Origin: an uncultured Anaerofilum sp.
GTDB taxonomy: Bacteria > Bacillota > Clostridia > Oscillospirales > Ruminococcaceae
Length of the DNA: 64,000 nucleotides
Assembly (NCBI GenBank): GCA_944385935.1
Contig: CALWZC010000009.1
Span: 1-64,000, forward strand
Reading direction: 5' to 3'
Notes under the pieces: generated by a model
Told to the model about the DNA's origin: nothing
Database searches by the model: none
The model's input: the letters and a program-made list of their open reading frames with translations, nothing else
In this document: in pieces, positions 35,058-44,824 of the stretch
How the letters are laid out: each line of letters begins with the position of its first letter
How positions within the stretch are numbered: position 1 is the first letter of the stretch
Translations under genes and position numbers: made by a program

Positions 35058-36011
35058 ATGATGGAGATTGAACGGCCCAGGATTGACACCGAAACCTTGT
35101 CCCCAGATGGCCGCTACGGCAAGTTCGTCGTGGAGCCCCTGGAGAGAGGCTTTGGAACCACTCTGGGCAATAGCTTACGGCGTGTACTGCTCTCTTCGCT
35201 TCCCGGCGTTGCGATCACAAGCGTGAAGATTGATGGTGTTGTTCATGAATTTTCCACCATCCCCGGTGTGAAAGAGGATGTCACCGAAATCGTGCTGAAC
35301 TTAAAGGGTGTAACTGCAAAGTTGTACTCCGATGGCCCCAAAACTGTGCGAATTGAAGCCAGCGGCGAGGGCGAAGTAACAGCCGGCAGCATTCGGCAGG
35401 ATACCGAAATCGAGATCCTGAATCCCGACTGGCACATCGCCACCCTGGACGAAGGCGCACAGCTTATTATGGAGCTGACCTTCGATAAGGGCCGCGGCTA
35501 TGTCCCTGCGGAGCGCAATAAACAGAATATGGAGCAGGTGCCTATGGGAACCCTTCCCATTGATAGCATCTACACCCCTGTTTTAAAGGTAAACCCCATC
35601 GTCGAAAATACTCGTGTTGGACAAATTACCGACTACGATAAACTGAGTTTGGAGGTTTGGACCGACGGCACCATCAGTGCAAAAGAGGCTGTAAGCCTTG
35701 CTGCCCGTGTGTTGACCGAGCACCTGAACCTGTTTGTAAACCTTTCTCAGGAAGCCATGGACGCAGAAATCATGGTAGAAAAAGACGATAAGGGCAAGGA
35801 GAAGGCTCTGGAAATGACCATTGAAGAGCTGGACCTGTCGGTGCGCAGCTTTAACTGTTTGAAGCGTGCCGGAATTAACACAGTTGAAGACCTTGTGAAC
35901 AAGTCCGAGGATGAGATGATGAAAGTTCGTAACCTCGGCCGCAAGAGCCTAGAAGAAGTGATTGCAAAGCTGCAGTCCTTGGGCTTCAACCTCACAAAAG
36001 ACGAAGAGTAA
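35058..36011 (+). CDS. rpoA: RNA polymerase alpha subunit
   Basis: The 317-residue alpha subunit has the N-terminal assembly domain ([25 protein letters not shown]) and a C-terminal domain that binds UP elements and activators ([38 protein letters not shown]). AAGGAGGG precedes the first of two adjacent ATG codons; ATG 35061 is an equal alternative. Confidence 0.98.
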   Translation: MMEIERPRIDTETLSPDGRYGKFVVEPLERGFGTTLGNSLRRVLLSSLPGVAITSVKIDGVVHEFSTIPGVKEDVTEIVLNLKGVTAKLYSDGPKTVRIEASGEGEVTAGSIRQDTEIEILNPDWHIATLDEGAQLIMELTFDKGRGYVPAERNKQNMEQVPMGTLPIDSIYTPVLKVNPIVENTRVGQITDYDKLSLEVWTDGTISAKEAVSLAARVLTEHLNLFVNLSQEAMDAEIMVEKDDKGKEKALEMTIEELDLSVRSFNCLKRAGINTVEDLVNKSEDEMMKVRNLGRKSLEEVIAKLQSLGFNLTKDEE

Positions 36012-36034
36012 TTAGTGCAAAGGAGTGAAACGGG

Positions 36035-36376
36035 ATGCCCGGTACCAGAAAGCTTGGCAGAACCAGTGACCATCGCAAGTCCATGCTGCGTGGTATGGTA
36101 ACTTACCTGTTTGAGAATGGTAAGATTGAAACTACCGTTACCCGTGCCAAAGAGGTTCGCTCTATGGCTGAAAAAATGGTAACCCTCGGTAAGCGTGGTG
36201 ACCTGCACGCAAAGCGTCAGGTGTTCTCTTATATCACCAAGGAAACCGTTGCAAAAAAGGTTATTGATGAAGTAGCCCCCAAATATGCAGACCGCACCGG
36301 CGGTTACACCCGTATCGTAAAGATTGGTGTTCGCCGTGGCGATGCAGCTGAAATGGCTATCATTGAGTTGGTTTAA
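36035..36376 (+). CDS. rplQ: 50S ribosomal protein L17
   Basis: The 113-residue L17 ([42 protein letters not shown]) is the last gene of the superoperon, followed by a strong terminator. AAAGGAG precedes the ATG. Confidence 0.98.
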   Translation: MPGTRKLGRTSDHRKSMLRGMVTYLFENGKIETTVTRAKEVRSMAEKMVTLGKRGDLHAKRQVFSYITKETVAKKVIDEVAPKYADRTGGYTRIVKIGVRRGDAAEMAIIELV

Positions 36377-36424
36377 TTTTCATATTTTAGGTGTAGGCTG
36401 AAGGTCGACATTCCGCTTGCCCTA

Positions 36425-36475
36425 CCAAAAAGGCTCTCCCCGTTGCTAGCTAAGGGGAGAGCCTTTTTGGTTTTT
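36425..36475. terminator. Strong terminator of the ribosomal superoperon
   Basis: A 17-bp perfect stem (36425-36441 with 36454-36470) runs into TTTTT. With A-rich sequence on the left it can also stop the minus-strand gene ending at 36509. Confidence 0.93.
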
Positions 36476-36508
36476 ACAGTTGAAAAATTATAATAAAAAG
36501 TGATGCCT

Positions 36509-37423
36509 TTATACCTGACGGAGTTCGTTTGTGTATAAGATACGCTGATAATCAGTATCCCGTGTGTCCATATCGCCTAAGTAACAACGCTCAAACTCTG
36601 GAACTGCCTCATATGCTTCACGAAGTTTTTCCTTTGTTTCCTCACAAGGGAATTCCAAATAGGCATGGTAGGCTTGAATACAAAGGTCATGGGCGGTGGG
36701 CAAATCCATAATTTCTTTTTGCATTTGCCGAATAGAGTTTCGCTTTTCTTCAAGGGGAATTTCGTACAAAACCTCTTTTACTTGTACTTTGCCCAAACCT
36801 TTAATGTGTATCCAGTCCATACTTTTTATACTGGTGGTCAAAATTCCATCGTCAAACATTTGTTCAATTTCTTCTAATGTGTAGAATTGGCTTTCTTCCT
36901 TGCCCAACCGAAAGGTGCCATCTTTGTATGCTGTAATGGTGGTGATATATAGCTTATCCTTTTTATTTAGAAAAATAGAGCAGCTTTTTCCATCATCACA
37001 AAAATAGCCAATTTTGGAAGTCATTTTAAAAGGGGTAAAAGATGCAATAAATCTCACACGATATTTTTCCCATTTTTCTATTTCTTCCTTGGATGTTTTG
37101 TAGATATTTTGCATTTTGGGATTTAGGCTTCTAACGGTATCTTTTATATATTTATAGTAAGATTGGGGAGTGTGGAGCCAGCTGGCTTGTGCTATGGAAA
37201 AGCAGCTTAAATGGAAAATAGAAATATTTTCTTCCTCTGGTACAGAGGTTACAACCCACCGTCGCTGTAGTTCATTTTCAAATTGCCACAAATCATTTTT
37301 ATTCCAGCAGCTAATAATTCCATCTTCATATACACCAAATTCACAAAGGTGATACCCACCATTGCGGATAATTCCCCATACGGTAGTGCCTTCCACACGC
37401 TGCAAACGATATACCTCATTCAT
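36509..37423 (-). CDS. Hypothetical protein, second gene of an unknown two-gene operon
   Basis: This 304-residue, probably cytosolic protein is not recognised. The N-terminal half is rich in aromatic beta-strand-like segments (TTVWGIIRNGGYHLCEFGVYEDG, then WQFENELQRRWVVTSVPE); the C-terminal third is charged and helical. Cys and Trp are frequent. Its ATG overlaps the stop of the upstream gene at 37420 by 4 bases, so the two are translated together. The coding sequence is clearly A/T-richer than the ribosomal block beside it. It could be an immunity or sensor protein, but nothing in the sequence proves this. Confidence 0.7.
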   Translation of the reverse strand: MNEVYRLQRVEGTTVWGIIRNGGYHLCEFGVYEDGIISCWNKNDLWQFENELQRRWVVTSVPEEENISIFHLSCFSIAQASWLHTPQSYYKYIKDTVRSLNPKMQNIYKTSKEEIEKWEKYRVRFIASFTPFKMTSKIGYFCDDGKSCSIFLNKKDKLYITTITAYKDGTFRLGKEESQFYTLEEIEQMFDDGILTTSIKSMDWIHIKGLGKVQVKEVLYEIPLEEKRNSIRQMQKEIMDLPTAHDLCIQAYHAYLEFPCEETKEKLREAYEAVPEFERCYLGDMDTRDTDYQRILYTNELRQV

Positions 37424-37848
37424 TCTTTTTCATCTCCTTGTGTTACCTCAATGGTTCCTCCAATGTATTCCACATTCATTATATCAAAAGAAGGAATGTT
37501 TTCCAACAAAAAGTTAAAGTAGTCCTTCCAAATGCCAGATTTTATAGTCAATGAATGATTTTTATAAGAAAGTTCATTTATCTCAAAGGTAATTTTTTCA
37601 CCATCAAACAATGTACGGTCGTTTTTAGGAGCAGAAATGCAAATCTGTATCATATTACAGTCTGGGTCATAAGCGACAAATTTCACAACATATTGAGAGG
37701 ATACAGAGGTAGTAGAAAATGATAAAAATTTTACTCTCTCATGGGTGGAATCTGTGATAAGTAGGCTTTCTTTGGATGGGATGGAAAGGAGAAATATACC
37801 AACGGCAAAAATACAAAGAAATACACAAACAAGAATTTTCTTTTTCAT
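37420..37848 (-). CDS. Hypothetical membrane-anchored or secreted protein, first gene of the pair
   Basis: This 142-residue protein opens with KKK and a hydrophobic stretch (ILVCVFLCIFAVGIFLLSI), either an uncleaved anchor or a signal peptide, and should place a domain of about 115 residues outside the membrane. That domain has alternating short strands and no known motif. AAAGGAG lies 12 bases before ATG 37848, slightly far. It is translationally coupled to the next gene (ATGA), which suggests that an exported and a cytosolic protein act together. Confidence 0.7.
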   Translation of the reverse strand: MKKKILVCVFLCIFAVGIFLLSIPSKESLLITDSTHERVKFLSFSTTSVSSQYVVKFVAYDPDCNMIQICISAPKNDRTLFDGEKITFEINELSYKNHSLTIKSGIWKDYFNFLLENIPSFDIMNVEYIGGTIEVTQGDEKE

Positions 37849-37885
37849 TTATGATTTTTGCTCCTTTGTTCATAAAACAAAACAA

Positions 37886-37907
37886 CCCCTTTCACAATAG
37901 AAAGGGG
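37886..37907 (-). terminator. Terminator of nagB
   Basis: CCCCTTTC pairs with GAAAGGGG; on the minus strand it is followed by TTGTTTTGTTTT. It separates nagB from the unknown two-gene operon. Confidence 0.75.
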
Positions 37908-37930
37908 CAGTTTGCTTTTTTGGGGATATT

Positions 37931-38668
37931 TTATGCTTTGTAGCCAACAGCATCAGCCAGCTCTTTGTCGATAACAACAATAGCATTTTCGTGCATTTTC
38001 AGCATGGTGCTGGGGTTCTGGGTGGTGATTACATTGTCCATAATCAAGCCCTTAATAGCAGGAACCTTTGCAGTGCCAGTTGCTACCAGAACTACACATT
38101 TTGCAGCCAAAATATCGCCCATACCCATGGTGATTGCCTTGGTGGGAACATCCTCTTTTTTCTCAAAGAAACGTGCATTGGCGTTGATGGTGCTTTCGGT
38201 CAAAGTTTCGATATGAGCCACAGAAATCAGGTGGTCGCTTGCCTCGTTGAAAGCAATGTGACCATTGTTGCCAATACCCAGCAACTGCAAATCTGCTACG
38301 CCGCCCTCACGAACTTTTGCCTCCAACTCGGCAGCATTTGCCTCAAAATCGCCCATGCCATTTGCCACAAAGGTGTTGGCTTTGTCAATGTTAATGTGGT
38401 CAAACAGGTTGGTGTCCATAAAATAGCGATAACTTTGGTCGTGGGTGCCGGGGATTCCACAATACTCATCCAAGTTTACAGTATGTACCTGGGAGAAATC
38501 TACCTCGCCAGCCTTATTCATCTCAATCAACTTTTTGTAGATGGGAACTGGAGTGCCACCAGTAGCAAGACCCAGTTTGCAAGCAGGCTTGCTCTTTACA
38601 AGGTCACGAATCATTTCGGCAACAACAGCACAAGAAGCATCATAATTTTCGGTAACAATTACTTTCAT
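37931..38668 (-). CDS. nagB: Glucosamine-6-phosphate deaminase
   Basis: The 245-residue NagB converts glucosamine-6-phosphate to fructose-6-phosphate and ammonia, the entry of amino sugars into glycolysis. Visible motifs are LATGGTP (phosphate binding), LDEYCG (catalytic Asp67) and GIGNNGHIAFNEA with the active-site His. It lacks the C-terminal allosteric extension of the E. coli enzyme, as is common in Firmicutes. No nagA is in the window. It would fit use of host amino sugars, perhaps linked to the sulfated-sugar locus at the left end. Confidence 0.95.
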   Translation of the reverse strand: MKVIVTENYDASCAVVAEMIRDLVKSKPACKLGLATGGTPVPIYKKLIEMNKAGEVDFSQVHTVNLDEYCGIPGTHDQSYRYFMDTNLFDHINIDKANTFVANGMGDFEANAAELEAKVREGGVADLQLLGIGNNGHIAFNEASDHLISVAHIETLTESTINANARFFEKKEDVPTKAITMGMGDILAAKCVVLVATGTAKVPAIKGLIMDNVITTQNPSTMLKMHENAIVVIDKELADAVGYKA

Positions 38669-38728
38669 GGTAAAATCGCTCCCATATTATTAAAAATTTA
38701 AAGTACAAAAAGTACCCCTATTGCTATT

Positions 38729-38757
38729 ACTATACCGCAATCAAAACATTTTTGCAA
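38729..38757 (-). promoter_or_regulatory. Promoter of nagB
   Basis: On the minus strand TTGCAA (38752-38757), 17 bases, TATAGT (38729-38734), about 60 bases before the start codon. Confidence 0.65.
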
Positions 38758-38814
38758 AGAAAAATATGCAGATAAACAAAAAAGATAAAAAAGAGAGATT
38801 TTCCGGGCAATAAA

Positions 38815-39330
38815 TTACAAGTGTTTTAAACATTTATCAACGATAAATGTTGCACAAACTGCTTTTATACAGTCGGGGATAATAAAGGGAATTACGCAAA
38901 TAAACAAACTCTCTACAAATTGTATGTTTGTAGAATACTGAAAATACCATGTGCCTAAAAGATAGCAAACTACCAGCCCCAATACCATGCCTGTAAGAGT
39001 GCGCCATTTAGAGCCTTTAAAGCATTGCAAAGAAGTAATACCAGCTACAATAGGGTAGGAGAGTAAATACCCTCCAGTGGGTCCTAGCAAAATGCCAATA
39101 CCTGCGCTAAATCCTGCAAATACAGGAATACCTACACAGCCAAGAAGTAGATAGGCAACTCCAGAAAGTACAGCATATCGAAAGGGCAGAAGGCCACCAC
39201 AAATAAACACAGCAAGCAATGCAAGGTTGATAGGAACTTGACCAATGGGAATGGAAATTTGCGAACAGATAGCAAGAAAAGCTGTACAGATAGCAGTTAA
39301 TGTAAGAACAGAGGTTTTTGTTTTGAGCAT
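38815..39330 (-). CDS. bioY: Biotin transporter BioY (ECF S component)
   Basis: This 171-residue membrane protein is a BioY-family biotin-binding S component with six hydrophobic helices; typical segments are IPIGQVPINLALLAVFICGGLL and GPTGGYLLSYPIVAG. It probably uses the shared ECF energising module, which is not encoded here. No biotin synthesis genes are present in the window, so biotin may be taken up. Transcription is from a consensus-like promoter upstream on the minus strand. Confidence 0.94.
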   Translation of the reverse strand: MLKTKTSVLTLTAICTAFLAICSQISIPIGQVPINLALLAVFICGGLLPFRYAVLSGVAYLLLGCVGIPVFAGFSAGIGILLGPTGGYLLSYPIVAGITSLQCFKGSKWRTLTGMVLGLVVCYLLGTWYFQYSTNIQFVESLFICVIPFIIPDCIKAVCATFIVDKCLKHL

Positions 39331-39365
39331 AAGTAATCATCCTTGTCTATGTTAATTGTTTTTTG

Positions 39366-39394
39366 ATAATAACAGCATACAAGGAGATTGTCAA
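39366..39394 (-). promoter_or_regulatory. Promoter of bioY with a possible BirA operator
   Basis: On the minus strand TTGACA (39389-39394), 17 bases, TATTAT (39366-39371). The -35 box lies inside an imperfect inverted repeat: TTGTCAAC at 39388-39395 and GGTTACAA at 39412-39419 (plus-strand coordinates), roughly like the BirA operator of Firmicutes, but with several mismatches. The promoter is fairly sure; the operator is tentative. Confidence 0.55.
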
Positions 39395-39441
39395 CTATTT
39401 TTTGAAAATAGGGTTACAATATTGCCTGGATATATTTTCCT

Positions 39442-40242
39442 TTAGATATACAAAGAGGCATCTGCACTCAAAGGTGTATCTGGCAAGGAAAGGTTTGCAT
39501 TGGCAGTTCTCCACTGGGCAGGGGTTTGTCCAGTATGCTTGCGAAACACTCGACAAAGATAGTTGGACCCTGAAAATCCGCACAAGCTGGCAATGACCTC
39601 CAGAGAATACTGACGATGAACTAACAACTGTTTTGCTGCCTCAATGCGCACTTCTGTGAGGTACTGACCGGGGGGCATTCCCATTGCAGCAGAAAATACT
39701 CGTACAAGGTGGCATTTGCTTACTCCAAGGCTTTCACTCAGTTCCTCTACTCCATATAATCCCGCATAATTTTGGCGTATGGCAGAAATAGCAGCAGCCA
39801 CAAGAGGAGGCAAAGCAGGAGCAGGGGCATCTGCTTGAGAAATAGAACACAAAATACGAAAGGCAGCAGAAGAGGTACGAGCAGGGGCAAGGGGCACTAA
39901 GTCAGAACAAAGCATAGTGACTAAATCTGCCACAGAGGGCAGGGTATTGCATCCAATAAAAAATGGATTTTGTAAACCGTGGGCACAGGCAAGGGCAGCC
40001 TGTCCATGGATACGCACAGCCACCAAATGCACAGATTCTATGGGAACAAGAGTGGTATTTCCGCAAGCAATTAAAAGGCTGCCTGCTCCGGCCATAGAGG
40101 CACCAGATTCCAGCTCTATGGCACAGCGTCCGCTGGAAATTAGCCCTACCCACACTCCTTCCCCTCCCAGTTGAATGGGTTGAGAAAAATTAGTGTCCCA
40201 AGTCTGTGCCACAGCACAAAAAACACAAGGGTCAAAAATCAA
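39442..40242 (-). CDS. AraC family transcriptional regulator
   Basis: The 266-residue protein has an N-terminal cupin-like sensor part and a C-terminal AraC domain with two helix-turn-helix motifs (GVEELSESLGVSKCHLVRVF and EVIASLCGFSGSNYLCRVFRKHTGQTP). It is divergent from the MsmX-type ATPase at 40381 and may control it, which would fit sugar-responsive regulators, but the effector is unknown. The N-terminal half is unusually rich in Ala and Cys. Confidence 0.9.
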   Translation of the reverse strand: MIFDPCVFCAVAQTWDTNFSQPIQLGGEGVWVGLISSGRCAIELESGASMAGAGSLLIACGNTTLVPIESVHLVAVRIHGQAALACAHGLQNPFFIGCNTLPSVADLVTMLCSDLVPLAPARTSSAAFRILCSISQADAPAPALPPLVAAAISAIRQNYAGLYGVEELSESLGVSKCHLVRVFSAAMGMPPGQYLTEVRIEAAKQLLVHRQYSLEVIASLCGFSGSNYLCRVFRKHTGQTPAQWRTANANLSLPDTPLSADASLYI

Positions 40243-40279
40243 TTTTTGTCACCTACAATCAATAAAATGCTATATATTT

Positions 40280-40307
40280 TTGAAAAAACCTCTGGTATTA
40301 TTATATT
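40280..40307 (+). promoter_or_regulatory. Promoter of the MsmX-type ATPase gene
   Basis: TTGAAA (40280-40285), 16 bases, TATATT (40302-40307), in the 138-bp divergent spacer with the AraC gene. Confidence 0.5.
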
Positions 40308-40380
40308 AGCGAAAAAAACAGGGGTCAAGTGGTCAACAAACTGCAATCCCCCTTAGATGAATGTTTAGGAGGTAATTCCC

Positions 40381-41490
40381 ATGGCAAGCATTAGCCTGCG
40401 TCATATTTACAAGATTTATCCCGGCGATGTAACCGCTGTTAAAGATTTCAACTTGGAAATCGAGGACAAAGAGTTTATCATCTTGGTAGGACCTTCCGGT
40501 TGTGGTAAGTCCACCACCCTGCGTATGATTGCTGGTTTGGAGGAAATCTCCAAAGGTGAGCTGTACATCGGCGACCGTCTCGTAAACGATGTTCCTCCCA
40601 AGGACCGTGATATTGCAATGGTATTCCAGAACTACGCTTTGTACCCCCACATGACTGTTTACAAGAACATGGCTTTTGGTCTGGAGCTGCGTAAAACTCC
40701 TAAGGACGAAATTGACAAGCGTGTTCGTGAGGCTGCTCGTGTGCTGGATATTGAGCACTTGCTGGACCGTAAGCCAAAGGCTTTGTCTGGTGGTCAGCGT
40801 CAGCGTGTTGCTTTGGGTCGTGCTATGGTTCGTAACCCGGCTGTATTCTTGCTGGACGAGCCTCTGTCCAACTTGGATGCTAAGCTGCGTACTAGCATGC
40901 GTACCGAGATTACCAAGCTGCACCTGAAATTGGGTACTACCTTCATTTACGTTACCCATGACCAGACCGAAGCTATGACCATGGGCGACCGTATCGTAGT
41001 TATGAAGGATGGTATCGTTCAGCAGGTTGATACTCCTCAAAATCTGTACGATTTCCCTGTAAATATGTTCGTTGCAGGCTTCATCGGCAGCCCCCAGATG
41101 AACTTCTTGGATGCAAAGCTGGAGAAGGAAGGCAACACCTACTATGTAGACATCTCTGGCGACAAGGTTGCTCTGCCTGCAGAGAAAGTTACCAACGAGT
41201 TGGATAAGTATGTTGGCAAGGCTGTAAAGGCTGGTATCCGTCCTGAGGACATTAAGGATGATGCTGACTTCTTGGCTGCACATGCAGACAGTGCTTTGAC
41301 TGCTACTGTTGAGGTTTCCGAGCTGATGGGCTCTGAGATTTACCTGTACTTGGATTACAAGGGCAACAAGATGACTGCTCGTGTAGCTCCCACCTCTAAG
41401 GCTCGCAATGGTGCTACCGTAAAGGTTGCTTTCGATGGCCACAAGGTACATCTGTTCGATGTAGAGTCTGAGCAGGCTATCCTGAACTAA
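40381..41490 (+). CDS. Sugar ABC transporter ATPase (MsmX/UgpC/MalK family)
   Basis: The 369-residue ATPase has Walker A (GPSGCGKST, 37-45), signature LSGGQRQR, Walker B ([12 protein letters not shown]), and the C-terminal TOBE/regulatory domain of CUT1 ATPases (GIRPEDI). Such proteins often serve several sugar importers whose own clusters lack an ATPase. Here no permease gene is nearby, while the importer at 781-4086 lacks an ATPase, so this is the likely shared motor. Codon use is that of a highly expressed gene. AGGAGG precedes ATG, and a terminator follows. Confidence 0.94.
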   Translation: MASISLRHIYKIYPGDVTAVKDFNLEIEDKEFIILVGPSGCGKSTTLRMIAGLEEISKGELYIGDRLVNDVPPKDRDIAMVFQNYALYPHMTVYKNMAFGLELRKTPKDEIDKRVREAARVLDIEHLLDRKPKALSGGQRQRVALGRAMVRNPAVFLLDEPLSNLDAKLRTSMRTEITKLHLKLGTTFIYVTHDQTEAMTMGDRIVVMKDGIVQQVDTPQNLYDFPVNMFVAGFIGSPQMNFLDAKLEKEGNTYYVDISGDKVALPAEKVTNELDKYVGKAVKAGIRPEDIKDDADFLAAHADSALTATVEVSELMGSEIYLYLDYKGNKMTARVAPTSKARNGATVKVAFDGHKVHLFDVESEQAILN

Positions 41491-41510
41491 TTAAAATAGT
41501 TACATATTGT

Positions 41511-41543
41511 CCCTCTACCCTCTTGGGGTGGAGGGATTTTTTT
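41511..41543 (+). terminator. Terminator of the MsmX-type ATPase gene
   Basis: CCCTCTACCC pairs with GGGGTGGAGGG (one bulge) and is followed by ATTTTTTT. Confidence 0.88.
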
Positions 41544-41617
41544 GTAAATAAATAGAATTTGTAGTAGTTAGATAAAACTAACTTGCATATATCTTGTGGA
41601 TTTGTCAATATTTCCTC

Positions 41618-41647
41618 TTGTCAAGCTTAGCAAAGGGATGGTATAAT
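41618..41647 (+). promoter_or_regulatory. Promoter of the pfl operon
   Basis: TTGTCA (41618-41623), 18 bases, then an extended -10, TGGTATAAT (41639-41647). Transcription should begin just before the ZTP riboswitch. Confidence 0.7.
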
Positions 41648-41662
41648 AGCCCTTGTAAAAAG

Positions 41663-41736
41663 CAGCACTCGTAACTGACGGAGATTGTGGATGTACCACA
41701 GGGGAGCGAGTGTGATGAGTGCCGACCGTCTGGGCA
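41663..41736 (+). promoter_or_regulatory. ZTP (pfl-motif) riboswitch
   Basis: The sequence shows the conserved parts of the ZMP/ZTP riboswitch: CGTAACTGACGGAG, a hairpin GTGG/CCAC, GGGAGCGAG, then GCCGACCGTCTGGGCA at the 3' side. The class senses the purine intermediate ZMP/ZTP, which builds up when 10-formyl-tetrahydrofolate is short, and switches on genes supplying formate or folate. It lies directly before pyruvate formate-lyase, which makes formate. The last bases (GGGCA) also start the following terminator stem, so ligand binding can block termination. Confidence 0.9.
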
Positions 41737-41769
41737 GTATCCGTTAGAGGATACTGCCCTTTTGCTTTT
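41732..41769 (+). terminator. Riboswitch-controlled terminator before pflB
   Basis: An 11-bp perfect stem (GGGCAGTATCC with GGATACTGCCC, loop GTTAGA) is followed by TTTTGCTTTTT. It shares its first bases with the ZTP aptamer, the expected expression platform. Confidence 0.9.
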
Positions 41770-41835
41770 TATCTAGTTGTTTAGGGAAAAATAATACCCT
41801 AAATAGTGTCTTTAACAAGGAAAGGAGATAGTTCT

Positions 41836-44064
41836 ATGAACCCTTGGAATGGATTTGTTACCGGAAAATGGCAAGATGAAATCAATGTACGAGATTTCAT
41901 TCAACATAATTATACCCCTTATGAAGGGGATGAGTCTTTTCTAGCAGAGGCCACCGACCGCACCAAACTACTGCGGAAAAAATTTGAGGATTTGCTGTTG
42001 CAGGAATTAAAAAATGATGGCTGCCTAAAGGTAGACACTGATACAGTTATTGGACTCACCAGCTTTGGCCCCGGCTATCTGGACAAAGAACATGAATTGA
42101 TTGTAGGCCTACAAACAGATGAACCTTTAAAGCGTGCTTGCAACCCCTATGGCGGTATGCGAATGGTTCGCCAAGCCTGCAAAGCCTATGGTGCACAGGT
42201 TTCGGACACCATTGAAGAGCAATTCCGTTTGCACAAAACCCACAATGATGGCGTTTTTGATGCCTATCCTCACGATGTTCGAGAGGCTCGCCATTGTGGA
42301 TTGATTACCGGCTTACCTGACGCATACGGTCGTGGGCGTATCATTGGTGACTACCGCCGTGTGGCCCTCTATGGTATCGACCGTTTGATTGAAGAAAAAC
42401 AAAAGGATAAGGACGCATTGGCAGCAGGGGACTTCTTGCAGGATACCATCCGAGATGCAGAAGAGCTTGCAGACCAAATCCGTGCATTAAATGATATCAA
42501 AAAGATGGCTGCCATGTATGGGTATGATATTTCTCAGCCTGCCACCAATGCAAGAGAAGCTGTGCAATGGCTGTATTTTGGCTATCTGGCATCTATCAAA
42601 GAGCAGAATGGTGCTGCCATGAGTTTGGGCAGGGTGTCCACTTTCTTGGATATCTATTTTGAAAGAGATATGGCAGCAGGGCTACTCACCGAAAGCCAAG
42701 CACAAGAATTGATGGATGACTTTGTTATGAAATTGCGCATGGCTCGCCATCTGAGAACCCCCGACTATAATGAACTATTTGGTGGTGACCCCATGTGGAT
42801 TACCGAGGCTGTAGGTGGCATGGGTGAAGATGGTCGCACACTGGTTACAAAAAACTGTTTCCGTATGCTGCACACTCTCTACAATTTGGGTTCTTCCGCA
42901 GAACCAAACCTGACCATTCTATGGAGTGAAAAACTGCCTCAAGGATGGAAACGGTATATTGCCCGTGTTTCTTGCGAAACCGATGCTATCCAATACGAAA
43001 ATGATGACCTCATGCGTCCCCGTTTTGGCGACGATTACGCCATCGCTTGCTGTGTTTCCGCCATGCGTGTAGGAAAAGAAATGCAGTTCTTTGGTGCTCG
43101 TGCCAACCTTGCCAAGCTGGTGCTGTTGGCTATCAATGGTGGTCGGGATGAAATCAAAAATGAGCAGGTAGGCCCAGAGATGCCTGTTTGGGAAGAAGAA
43201 TACCTTGACTATGATAAACTCATGGAACGCATGGACTTCTATCGCCCATGGTTGGCAAAAACCTATGTCAGTGCCATGAACATCATCCACTATATGCACG
43301 ACAAATATGCCTACGAAAAAGCACAAATGGCTTTGCATGATTCCAAAGTACACCGCTATATGAGCTTTGGCATTGCTGGCATGAGCTGCATGGCAGATTC
43401 CTTGTCTGCCATTAAGTATGCAAAAGTAAAGTGTGTGCGTGACCCGGAAACAGGTCTAGTAAAGGATTTTGCTATTGAGGGAGAGTACCCTGCCTTTGGT
43501 AATGATGATGACCGAGTAGACCAAATTGCAAAGGAGCAGGTGGAAAAATTCTTCCGAGCATTGCAACAGCATCCTCTCTACCGCAATGCGGAGCATACTC
43601 TGTCCATCTTGACCATTACCTCCAATGTAATGTATGGCAAAAAAACAGGAAACACCCCCGATGGCCGGAAAAAGGGTGAGCCCTTAGCACCGGGAGCAAA
43701 CCCCATGTCTGGCCGTGATTCCAGTGGTGCGTTGGCTTCCCTCAATTCTGTGGCAAAGTTGGATTATGATGTCTGCCGTGATGGTATTTCGAATACCTTC
43801 TCCATTGTTCCTGATGCACTGGGCAAAACCAAGCCCGAACAGGTTGACAATTTGGTTACTATTCTAACTGGCTATTTTGCACAGAATGCCCACCATCTCA
43901 ATGTAAATGTGCTCAATCGGGAAACCTTGATGGATGCCTATGAACATCCCGAAAACTACCCCAGCTTGACCATTCGTGTATCTGGCTATGCTGTAAACTT
44001 TGCAAAGCTCAGCCGTGAACAGCAAAGGGAAGTAATTAGCCGTACCTTCCATTTGGCAGTGTAA
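41836..44064 (+). CDS. pflB: Pyruvate formate-lyase
   Basis: The 742-residue glycyl-radical enzyme splits pyruvate plus CoA to acetyl-CoA and formate. The catalytic cysteine pair is Cys405-Cys406 (IACCVSAM), and the radical site is Gly717 in RVSGYAVNF near the C-terminus. ATG 41836 has AAAGGAGA 8 bases upstream; an in-frame upstream codon at 41806 has no site. It is under the ZTP riboswitch, giving formate for one-carbon metabolism as well as fermentation. The activase gene overlaps by one base. Confidence 0.97.
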   Translation: MNPWNGFVTGKWQDEINVRDFIQHNYTPYEGDESFLAEATDRTKLLRKKFEDLLLQELKNDGCLKVDTDTVIGLTSFGPGYLDKEHELIVGLQTDEPLKRACNPYGGMRMVRQACKAYGAQVSDTIEEQFRLHKTHNDGVFDAYPHDVREARHCGLITGLPDAYGRGRIIGDYRRVALYGIDRLIEEKQKDKDALAAGDFLQDTIRDAEELADQIRALNDIKKMAAMYGYDISQPATNAREAVQWLYFGYLASIKEQNGAAMSLGRVSTFLDIYFERDMAAGLLTESQAQELMDDFVMKLRMARHLRTPDYNELFGGDPMWITEAVGGMGEDGRTLVTKNCFRMLHTLYNLGSSAEPNLTILWSEKLPQGWKRYIARVSCETDAIQYENDDLMRPRFGDDYAIACCVSAMRVGKEMQFFGARANLAKLVLLAINGGRDEIKNEQVGPEMPVWEEEYLDYDKLMERMDFYRPWLAKTYVSAMNIIHYMHDKYAYEKAQMALHDSKVHRYMSFGIAGMSCMADSLSAIKYAKVKCVRDPETGLVKDFAIEGEYPAFGNDDDRVDQIAKEQVEKFFRALQQHPLYRNAEHTLSILTITSNVMYGKKTGNTPDGRKKGEPLAPGANPMSGRDSSGALASLNSVAKLDYDVCRDGISNTFSIVPDALGKTKPEQVDNLVTILTGYFAQNAHHLNVNVLNRETLMDAYEHPENYPSLTIRVSGYAVNFAKLSREQQREVISRTFHLAV

Positions 44065-44783
44065 TGGGAGTAGTAGGAAAAATTCACTCGGTGCAGAGCT
44101 TGGGGGCAGTGGATGGGCCGGGCTTGCGGTATGTGGTCTTTTTACAAGGCTGCCCCCTGCGATGTGCCTACTGCCACAATCCTGATACATGGGATTTTTC
44201 TGGCGGTACAGAGCAGGACAGCGAAGAACTGGTGAAAAAAATTCTGCGGTTTCGCCCCTATTTTGGAGACAAAGGGGGCGTAACTGTCACAGGGGGAGAG
44301 CCACTGATGCAAGCAGATTTTGTGGAAGATTTGTTCCAACGGCTGAAAAAAGAGGGAATCCACACAGCATTGGATACCTCTGGTGCTGCAACCTTGGAGC
44401 AGGCAGAAAAAGTGTTGGAATATACCGATTTGGTGCTTGCAGATTTGAAATTTACCACAGAGGATGCCTACCACCAGCATTGCAAAGGCAGTTTTTCCCA
44501 CACCATGGAATTTCTTGCCTTAACCGAAAAGAAACATATTCCCTTGTGGATTCGCCATGTAGTGGCCCCAAACCTCACCGACAGTGACCAAAGCCTAAAA
44601 ACAATCTATCAACTTGCCACAAAGTTTTCCAATCTGGAAAAAATAGAGTGGTTGCCCTATAAAAATCTTTGCATTGAAAAATACCAGCGATTGGGGATTC
44701 CCTTTGCCATGGAAAAAGCAGAGGCAATAGATGGCGAGCAACTACGCCAACGGCTGGAAACAATGGGCATTTGGCAGATATAA
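44064..44783 (+). CDS. pflA: Pyruvate formate-lyase-activating enzyme
   Basis: The 239-residue radical SAM enzyme installs the glycyl radical in PflB. The iron-sulfur cysteines are Cys30, Cys34 and Cys37 (CPLRCAYC), and the SAM-binding GGEP motif follows (VTGGEPLMQ). It starts at ATG 44064, overlapping the pflB stop (TAATG), with no strong ribosome site of its own, so translation depends on pflB. The short form without extra ferredoxin domains is the true PFL activase type. Confidence 0.96.
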   Translation: MGVVGKIHSVQSLGAVDGPGLRYVVFLQGCPLRCAYCHNPDTWDFSGGTEQDSEELVKKILRFRPYFGDKGGVTVTGGEPLMQADFVEDLFQRLKKEGIHTALDTSGAATLEQAEKVLEYTDLVLADLKFTTEDAYHQHCKGSFSHTMEFLALTEKKHIPLWIRHVVAPNLTDSDQSLKTIYQLATKFSNLEKIEWLPYKNLCIEKYQRLGIPFAMEKAEAIDGEQLRQRLETMGIWQI

Positions 44784-44785
44784 AG

Positions 44786-44824
44786 AAAAACTCCTTGCTG
44801 AGAAAATCAGCAAGGAGTTTTTTA
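44786..44824. terminator. Bidirectional terminator between pflA and coaX
   Basis: A 14-bp perfect stem (44788-44801 with 44807-44820) is flanked by A-run and T-run. It serves the convergent pflA and coaX genes and overlaps the coaX stop codon. Confidence 0.9.
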
